From NCBI GenBank assembly GCA_003501525.1, contig DNPI01000024.1, positions 1 through 10,973 on the forward strand: a DNA stretch of 10,973 bases. Direction: 5' to 3'. Source of the DNA: Planctomycetota bacterium (GTDB lineage Bacteria > Planctomycetota > UBA1135). Shown here piece by piece: positions 6,839 to 10,973 of the stretch. Made by a program: the position numbers and the translations under genes. Under the pieces are notes generated by a model. That model worked only from the letters and a program-made list of their open reading frames with translations, ran no database searches and was not told the origin of the DNA. Positions within the stretch are counted from its first letter, which is position 1; the number at the start of each line of letters is the position of its first letter.

Positions 6839-7687
6839 CTAACGAAAGAAACGCATTACTAGCCCAACAAAACAGGCCACTAAAGCTACCGAAGGACCAT
6901 AAGGGACATCCAAAACAAAGGAGACCGGCCAAGAGAGCAGAACCGAAGCTAATCCACAACTCACTGTGCGAAGCAAAAATCCCCTAATACCAGGAAGGCC
7001 TGGATGAGCGACTAGAGGTGGAATAAAAAGTAAGGCAAAAACTAAAACAGGACCAATTGTTACCACTCCTCCCCCCACAGCTGCGCCAACAAGGACAACT
7101 TGCAACACTTCCGCCTTTTGCACGGAATGCCCCAAAGCAACTGCATGCTCTTTGTCAAAAGCAGCGACCAAAAAAAGGCGCCAGTACGCAGTAAGCCCCG
7201 CTAAGACCAAACCACTAATCGCTAAAACCACCAAAAGTCCATGCTGGTCCAAAAGGATTATTTCACCTCGCAAGAGGGTCTCGGCCAAATTGTTACCAGC
7301 AGGCGCCGCAGTCAAAAAAAGAATCGTGGCGGAAAGAGCAAAAACAAACCCCACAGCAATCATTCCATCTACACGCGTGTTGCTCCTGGAGGCTAAAGCA
7401 GCAAACCCAATCAAAGCGACCATCGCCGCTATTGCAGCAAAAGCGAAGGAATAGAGCATTGGAGGATGCCCATGCTCTAAAAATACAGCTTGAACTGCAG
7501 GAAAAAAGGGCATCAAAAACAAACCGAAAGCTAAGCCCGCAGCAGAAAACTGAGGCACAGCTAAACCCAAAAGAGCTGATTTGCGTAAAAAAAGTAATGC
7601 CCCCAAAAGAGGCAACATCACTCCCACCGCAATAGATGCCAGCATGCCTTCACCTAGAAGGCTCCACCACAAGCCCAACTCAGACAT
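6839..7687 (-). CDS. znuB: Zinc/metal ABC transporter permease (ZnuB-like, ABC-3 family)
   Basis: This 282-residue, very hydrophobic protein has roughly eight membrane spans. It shows the ABC-3 permease pattern: GEGMLASIAVGVMLPLLGAL near the start, LRKSALLGLAVPQFSAAGLA as the helix and loop that contacts the ATPase, and ALLFIPPLVA in the C-terminal third. It forms the inner-membrane channel for Zn2+ (possibly Mn2+), together with the ATPase encoded just upstream. I chose the ATG at 7687, which overlaps the ATPase stop by eight bases and has AGAGGT at 7693-7698 as a well-placed ribosome binding site. A GTG one codon upstream is possible. It is the last gene of the operon. Metal specificity is inferred from the His-rich barrel and the binding protein in the same operon. 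Confidence 0.92.
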   Translation of the reverse strand: MSELGLWWSLLGEGMLASIAVGVMLPLLGALLFLRKSALLGLAVPQFSAAGLAFGLFLMPFFPAVQAVFLEHGHPPMLYSFAFAAIAAMVALIGFAALASRSNTRVDGMIAVGFVFALSATILFLTAAPAGNNLAETLLRGEIILLDQHGLLVVLAISGLVLAGLTAYWRLFLVAAFDKEHAVALGHSVQKAEVLQVVLVGAAVGGGVVTIGPVLVFALLFIPPLVAHPGLPGIRGFLLRTVSCGLASVLLSWPVSFVLDVPYGPSVALVACFVGLVMRFFR

Positions 7688-8327
7688 CACACACCTCTAG
7701 GTATAGAAGCTTGCTGTCTTGAATTTTCCAATGCTGTGATTCACTTGGCCATCCTTCGTCATCATGTGTGACGAGAACAATTGAAACGCCTTCATCGCGA
7801 AGGGACGAGAGATGCTCAGCAAACTCTTTGCGGGATTGCGCATCAAGTGATGCCGTAGGTTCGTCCAAAAGCAAAACGTCCGGACGAGAGGCTATGGCTC
7901 TAGCAAGCAAAGCTTTTTGGCGTTGGCCTCCTGACAACTCAGAAAAACAATCCTGGACAACGCTCTCGAGGCCGACCCTAGACAAACATTCATTCGCAAA
8001 CTGCTTGCGCTGTGAAGAAGCCCCTTTTCGCAAAGCCTCTCCTCTCCATAACCCCATTTCAACGACTTCGAAAGTTTGTAAGGGAAAAATGGGGTCCAAA
8101 GAATGGACCTGTGGGAAGTAGCCCAAGTGCGCACCAGAATCATTGAAGCGATTTCCTGAAAGCAGAGTCAAAGAGCCCAGGAGAGACCGCATGAAAGTTG
8201 ATTTCCCGCTGCCATTCTCTCCGTGAAGCACATGGAAATCCTGAGCACACACTTTGAAATCAACAGATTCCAAAATTAAGCTGCCGGAATAGCCGATTCC
8301 CGCGTTGTCCAGTTCGAGCAGAGTCAA
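7680..8327 (-). CDS. znuC: Zinc/metal ABC transporter ATP-binding protein (ZnuC-like)
   Basis: This 215-residue ABC ATPase has every key motif: Walker A GENGSGKS at 36-43, Q-loop GYFPQ ending at Q73, signature LSGGQRQK from 131, Walker B VLLLDEP at 151-157, D-loop SLD and switch His H188 in VTHDD. FPLQTFEVVEMGLWRG in the helical domain fits the metal-importer (ZnuC/MntB) subfamily. It hydrolyses ATP to drive import through the permease that follows. The start is a TTG at 8327: an in-frame TAA at 8354-8352 leaves no ATG or GTG upstream, and GAGCGG precedes it. Only ten bases separate it from the stop of the binding-protein gene. It is shorter than E. coli ZnuC (about 250) and lacks a C-terminal extension. 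It ends in TGA. Confidence 0.93.
   Translation of the reverse strand: MTLLELDNAGIGYSGSLILESVDFKVCAQDFHVLHGENGSGKSTFMRSLLGSLTLLSGNRFNDSGAHLGYFPQVHSLDPIFPLQTFEVVEMGLWRGEALRKGASSQRKQFANECLSRVGLESVVQDCFSELSGGQRQKALLARAIASRPDVLLLDEPTASLDAQSRKEFAEHLSSLRDEGVSIVLVTHDDEGWPSESQHWKIQDSKLLYLEVCDV
7693..7698 (-). promoter_or_regulatory. Ribosome binding site for the permease gene
   Basis: AGAGGT on the minus strand lies five bases before the ATG at 7687, inside the 3' end of the ATPase gene. It is one of the few clear Shine-Dalgarno matches in the window and decides the permease start. Confidence 0.6.
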
Positions 8328-8337
8328 CCGCTCGATT

Positions 8338-9315
8338 TTACTGAATCGGGATTACATCTCTACTCTCCAGCAGAGGTTCAGGTAAGCCATAAACTTCAGC
8401 AACAGCTTCCACAAGGCCTCGCATCCAAACCAAATATCCTTCACCGCTGGACATTGAATTTTTCTTAATCAAGGTAACTCCACTAGCAGTAACGAAGTCT
8501 CCCAGCCTAGTTTCGCTGTACCACGGCTCCATTAGAAGCAACTGAACTCCTTTGTTACGGAACGTTTTCGCCAATTCCCCTAACCGTCGAGCCGAAGGAG
8601 CTATGCCAGGCTTGCTCTCAATCTCGCCTGCTAGCTCGAAGCCAAATTGCTGAGAAAAATAAACCCAAGATCGGTGATAAGAGGTAAGGGGTTTTCCTTG
8701 GACAGGCTTTAGCCAAGCTCTCCAATGAGTTAGCAGACGATCCATTTCTGCGTCCCAACGAGCCCAGTTGTCACTTATTGCGCCCTTGTTTTCCGGAGCC
8801 AGGCGAATCAAGAAATCACGCACCCCAGCAGCGTAGAGACGCATTCGGGCTGGATCGGTATTCCAATGAGGATTGCCAAAGGGATGCAACTCAACACCCA
8901 AAGAGCGGTCCAACTTTGAAGGAACTTCCAAAGGAATAATCGCAACCTTTTCGCCATGAAAATGCCGGCTTCCTTCCAGCTGCAATTCCCGGACCCCTAC
9001 TTTTTGCAAGAGTGCAGGAAGAAAGGCATGCTCATAGCCAAATCCCATCGAGACGACAGCGTCGGCGCGCCGAAGCCTAAGCAGCATTGAAGCTCTGGGT
9101 AAAACTTTGTGCAGATCAGCACCAGCAGGAACCAGTGTCTCGACTTCGACGGCATCTCCACCAACTGCCTGCACTACCGAAGCAACATCGTGGGTGGTGG
9201 CGAGAACCTTTAAGTCCTGTGGAGGACTTGCAAGGTACGCCGCGCATCCTGCCAGAAAAAAAGCAAGCATTACCAGTCCATTCCATGACGGTGAGCTCCA
9301 AGGAAGGAGCTCCAT
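8338..9315 (-). CDS. znuA: Zinc/metal-binding periplasmic lipoprotein (ZnuA-like, cluster A-I)
   Basis: This 325-residue protein has a lipobox LAGC with the lipidated cysteine at 24, after a hydrophobic stretch that lacks any basic residue. It belongs to the ZinT/TroA-like substrate-binding family (PF01297). Likely metal ligands are H69 (ADLHKVLP), H150 (GNPHWNTDP), H214 (SYHRSW) and an acidic residue, probably E263 (LMEPWYSE). The long His-rich flexible loop of E. coli ZnuA is missing, and only RHFHGEK at 117-123 is present. It binds the metal in the periplasm and hands it to the permease. Start choice is uncertain. ATG 9315 gives a complete signal peptide but overlaps the barrel gene by 46 bases. 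GTG 9333 adds six residues. ATG 9270 overlaps the barrel stop as TAATG but leaves too short a signal. Zinc versus manganese is not proven. Confidence 0.9.
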   Translation of the reverse strand: MELLPWSSPSWNGLVMLAFFLAGCAAYLASPPQDLKVLATTHDVASVVQAVGGDAVEVETLVPAGADLHKVLPRASMLLRLRRADAVVSMGFGYEHAFLPALLQKVGVRELQLEGSRHFHGEKVAIIPLEVPSKLDRSLGVELHPFGNPHWNTDPARMRLYAAGVRDFLIRLAPENKGAISDNWARWDAEMDRLLTHWRAWLKPVQGKPLTSYHRSWVYFSQQFGFELAGEIESKPGIAPSARRLGELAKTFRNKGVQLLLMEPWYSETRLGDFVTASGVTLIKKNSMSSGEGYLVWMRGLVEAVAEVYGLPEPLLESRDVIPIQ

Positions 9316-10415
9316 TGGATTGCAACAGTCCACGTTTTCTCTTCTTCCGGATCATCTTTCCCATAGTCGATCCCGAAACGGAGGCGCTGGAATTCACTCA
9401 AGTGACGATTGAGATGAATCCCCACCATCCCCGCAAGCTCATTCTCATCTTCTTCAAAAACTTCCCAAACCCCACCATGGATTCCTCGTGACCAGGCACT
9501 AGAAGTTCCTTGCTCAAGGACTCCCCACAACCCATTTAGACCAGGACGCTCGATTTCTAGGGAACCGTCAAAATGAGCCTGATCTGCCGAATGAGACCAA
9601 TATTCCAAACTCCCCATCGTCCACTTAGAAGAATCGACTGAAGCTCGTCGAAACGTCAGATCAGCGCCAAAGGTTTTGGAGCTTAAACCATAGGCTGTTT
9701 GATCATCTCCAGCACCATCTTCATAACTGGAGGCAAGACCTTGAGGGGTGGTAAATCCACTAAGGCCCCACTGAAACCAACCGTTAGAGCCCCAGTCATG
9801 TTGAGCAGTTATTCGTCCACTAAAACCCCAATCCCGCAAACCTGCTGCCTCGGAAGTACCTGATACTAAGCCCCCTCCATGGTCACCGTGATCTCCGTGG
9901 TCTTCATGGGAATCAGCAGAGTGTCCATGAGCACCAAAATCAGAGAAGAAGCCAAGAGAAAATCGCATAGGGACATCTCCTGCTCCAAACCAGCGGTGCA
10001 ATTCGAGCCCAGTCCCAGTAAGGCGCCCGCCCAGCAATCCTGCACGAACAGGGTCGTCGTGAATCGTAGGAAGATCATGCAGATGGACTGTGTTCCATTT
10101 GCCAAAATCCACCAATAAACGTCCTGCTCGGATTTCCCAGTTATCGGGCAATTCAGAAAAAACAAAAGCAGCTTCTGGAACCTCAACTTCCTCGGCTCCA
10201 GGGAATTCCACAATTGCATAAGCTCGACCAAAAGGATCGATGGGCGAAGACACAGAAAGCTCCATCATCCTCAAGTTTGTTCCGGCTCCGGATTCTTTGT
10301 CCCAAGTAGCCAAGCCATCCAAAACCATCCCAATCTCAGGAGTCACGCCGGAAGTCCGCGGCATTACAGGGTCCTGCAAAGCAGGCATGGAAAACAATAA
10401 GAGGTTAACAAGCAT
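9270..10415 (-). CDS. Outer-membrane beta-barrel protein with His-rich loop, predicted metal (zinc) porin
   Basis: This is a 381-residue protein. A short signal segment (MLVNLLLFSMPALQ) is followed by a beta-rich barrel with alternating aromatic strands (WEIRAGRLLVDFGKW, DWGFSGRITAQHDW, TWTVAIQWSSFL at the end). The motif HLHDLPTIHDDP at 111-122 and the segment from H163 to H179, rich in the repeat DHG (six His), are obvious candidate metal-binding sites facing outward or into the pore. I infer a porin or receptor that lets zinc cross the outer membrane, because it is the first gene of an operon with a complete ZnuABC-like importer. I do not recognise a TonB box or plug domain, so it is not a classical TonB-dependent receptor. 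An in-frame TAA immediately before the ATG fixes the start, and no strong ribosome binding site precedes it. The barrel prediction is by eye. Confidence 0.75.
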   Translation of the reverse strand: MLVNLLLFSMPALQDPVMPRTSGVTPEIGMVLDGLATWDKESGAGTNLRMMELSVSSPIDPFGRAYAIVEFPGAEEVEVPEAAFVFSELPDNWEIRAGRLLVDFGKWNTVHLHDLPTIHDDPVRAGLLGGRLTGTGLELHRWFGAGDVPMRFSLGFFSDFGAHGHSADSHEDHGDHGDHGGGLVSGTSEAAGLRDWGFSGRITAQHDWGSNGWFQWGLSGFTTPQGLASSYEDGAGDDQTAYGLSSKTFGADLTFRRASVDSSKWTMGSLEYWSHSADQAHFDGSLEIERPGLNGLWGVLEQGTSSAWSRGIHGGVWEVFEEDENELAGMVGIHLNRHLSEFQRLRFGIDYGKDDPEEEKTWTVAIQWSSFLGAHRHGMDW

Positions 10416-10426
10416 TTAATGATGCT
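10411..10426 (-). promoter_or_regulatory. Possible small hairpin covering the start codon of the barrel gene
   Basis: In the minus-strand RNA, AGCAU and AUGCU pair around CAUUAA, and the AUG start lies in the 3' arm. Five base pairs is weak. It might hide the start codon, act as an operator half-site pair, or be chance. No match to a Zur box was found. Confidence 0.2.
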
Positions 10427-10552
10427 AAGACAAGAAGAGTGAAGATAGGGTGAAGGGAAAATGGACTTAACCGGTACATCCTCTCGGACTTCCAAAATAC
10501 AACAGTACGGATTGGTAAACACCCAGACGTCAAACATGGTATTAATTGCAGG

Positions 10553-10888
10553 ATGTTCCGATTCGATACGCCAACCGCACGGCTGAGAGCTATCGCGGCG
10601 ATCGAGGGGGTCTCCTACCTCGCGCTACTCTTCGTGGCAATGCCACTCAAGTACATGGCCGACTTTCCCCTCGCGGTACGACTCGTCGGATCCGTCCACG
10701 GCGCGCTCTTCATCTGGGGCGGGCTGCTCGTTCTCGAAGGTATTCGGCGGCGCGACAAGCCATGGAGTTGGGGCTGGAAAATCCTCGTCGCAGCCTTAAT
10801 TCCATTCGGGACTTTCTTCATTGACCGCAGCCTGAAAGCGGATGACGAGTCGTTTCGCTACGCCATGCGCAACAACCGCGGGAGATAG
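10553..10888 (+). CDS. DUF3817-family small integral membrane protein
   Basis: This is a 111-residue protein. The N-terminal half matches the DUF3817 pattern closely: RLRAIAAIEGVSYLALLFVA, then MPLKYMADFPLAVRLVGSVH, then GALFIWGGLLVLEG. About three membrane spans are visible (near 14-31, 44-62 and 76-90), followed by a basic, charged tail. The biochemical role of the family is unknown. The ATG at 10553 has only a poor ribosome binding site (GCAGG directly adjacent), but the protein starts where relatives start. It points away from the zinc operon and towards a tRNA gene. By my count it is about 60% GC (201 of 336), against about 42-47% on lines sampled from the adjacent operon, so it may have a different history from its neighbours. 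Confidence 0.88.
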   Translation: MFRFDTPTARLRAIAAIEGVSYLALLFVAMPLKYMADFPLAVRLVGSVHGALFIWGGLLVLEGIRRRDKPWSWGWKILVAALIPFGTFFIDRSLKADDESFRYAMRNNRGR

Positions 10889-10908
10889 GAATCATGCTGG
10901 CTAGCCCT

Positions 10909-10944
10909 AAAAAAAGAGAAGCGCCGGGGAACGGCACTTCTCTT
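10909..10944 (-). terminator. Intrinsic terminator following the tRNA gene
   Basis: An eight-pair stem (AAGAGAAG with CTTCTCTT, 10914-10921 and 10937-10944), one C-A mismatch and four more pairs (GCCG with CGGC) close a five-base loop at 10927-10931. Read on the minus strand, the hairpin runs into seven T (10915-10909), the canonical signal. It lies just past the tRNA 3' end. On the plus strand no T-run follows, so it would terminate the DUF3817 transcript poorly. Confidence 0.85.
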
Positions 10945-10950
10945 AGAGAT

Positions 10951-10973
10951 TGGTAGCGGGGGCAGGATTCGAA
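10951..10973 (-). tRNA. 3' end of a tRNA gene (partial; resembles initiator tRNA-fMet)
   Basis: Read on the minus strand, the last 23 bases give T-loop TTCGAAT, T-stem strand CCTGC, acceptor strand CCCCGCT, discriminator A and an encoded CCA end. The anticodon lies outside the window. The run CCTGCCCCCGC before the end closely resembles bacterial initiator tRNA-fMet (usually ending CCCCGCAACCA), but here base 72 is T instead of A. Another isotype is therefore possible. The terminator at 10909-10944 directly downstream supports a real, independently terminated tRNA gene. Confidence 0.85.

Noticed and set aside
7152..7454. A 100-codon Lys/Ala-rich plus-strand frame opposite the permease
   Set aside because: It is the complement of hydrophobic membrane-segment codons, which always reads as Lys/Ala-rich. 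There is no ribosome binding site.
10416..10552. A Zur box and sigma-70 promoter upstream of the zinc operon
   Set aside because: TTGACG (minus strand, 10533-10528) is a good -35, but the best -10 at 18 bases matches only three of six positions. I find no palindrome resembling known Zur sites.
10546..10824. Overlapping 92-codon frame in the DUF3817 gene
   Set aside because: It is an Arg-rich out-of-frame translation of GC-rich DNA. The other frame matches DUF3817 clearly.

Overview
The window looks like a chromosomal piece of a Gram-negative bacterium of the Planctomycetes/PVC type. The evidence is a seven-repeat FG-GAP surface or secreted protein, a PDZ plus alpha/alpha-toroid secreted protein of a family I associate with Planctomycetes and Verrucomicrobia (DUF6288), and an outer-membrane barrel plus a lipoprotein next to a metal ABC transporter. 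GC is mostly moderate (lines I counted by hand gave about 42-47%). Ribosome binding sites are generally weak, and GTG and TTG starts occur. This lineage call is inference, not proof.

Layout. (1) 1-1363, minus strand: 5' part of an FG-GAP beta-propeller protein that continues beyond the window. (2) 1442-2479, plus strand, divergent from it: a secreted protein I do not recognise. It ends at a TGA, but the same frame stays open for 52 more sense codons to a TAA at 2636-2638. The TGA sits in a Cys-x-x-TGA context with a hairpin just downstream, so it is either a selenocysteine candidate or a broken C-terminus. (3) 6733-2670, minus strand, four tightly packed genes in the order DUF6288-like secreted protein, THUMP-domain RNA methyltransferase, RimB-like retropepsin-type protease and RimK ribosomal-protein-S6 glutamate ligase. 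The last three suggest a translation-apparatus modification unit. (4) 10415-6839, minus strand: a zinc (or related metal) acquisition operon of outer-membrane barrel with a His-rich loop, ZnuA-like lipoprotein, ZnuC-like ATPase and ZnuB-like permease. (5) 10553-10888, plus strand: a small DUF3817 membrane protein, clearly richer in GC (about 60%) than its neighbours. (6) 10951-10973, minus strand: the 3' end of a tRNA, with an intrinsic terminator after it (10909-10944).

How they work together. In the metal operon, ions would cross the outer membrane through the barrel, bind the periplasmic lipoprotein ZnuA, and be pumped inward by ZnuB powered by ZnuC. In the rim cluster, RimK would add glutamates to S6 and RimB would trim or antagonise this, while the methyltransferase modifies rRNA (or tRNA). 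No gene-free stretch exceeds 300 bases. I saw no CRISPR array, insertion sequence or transposase.
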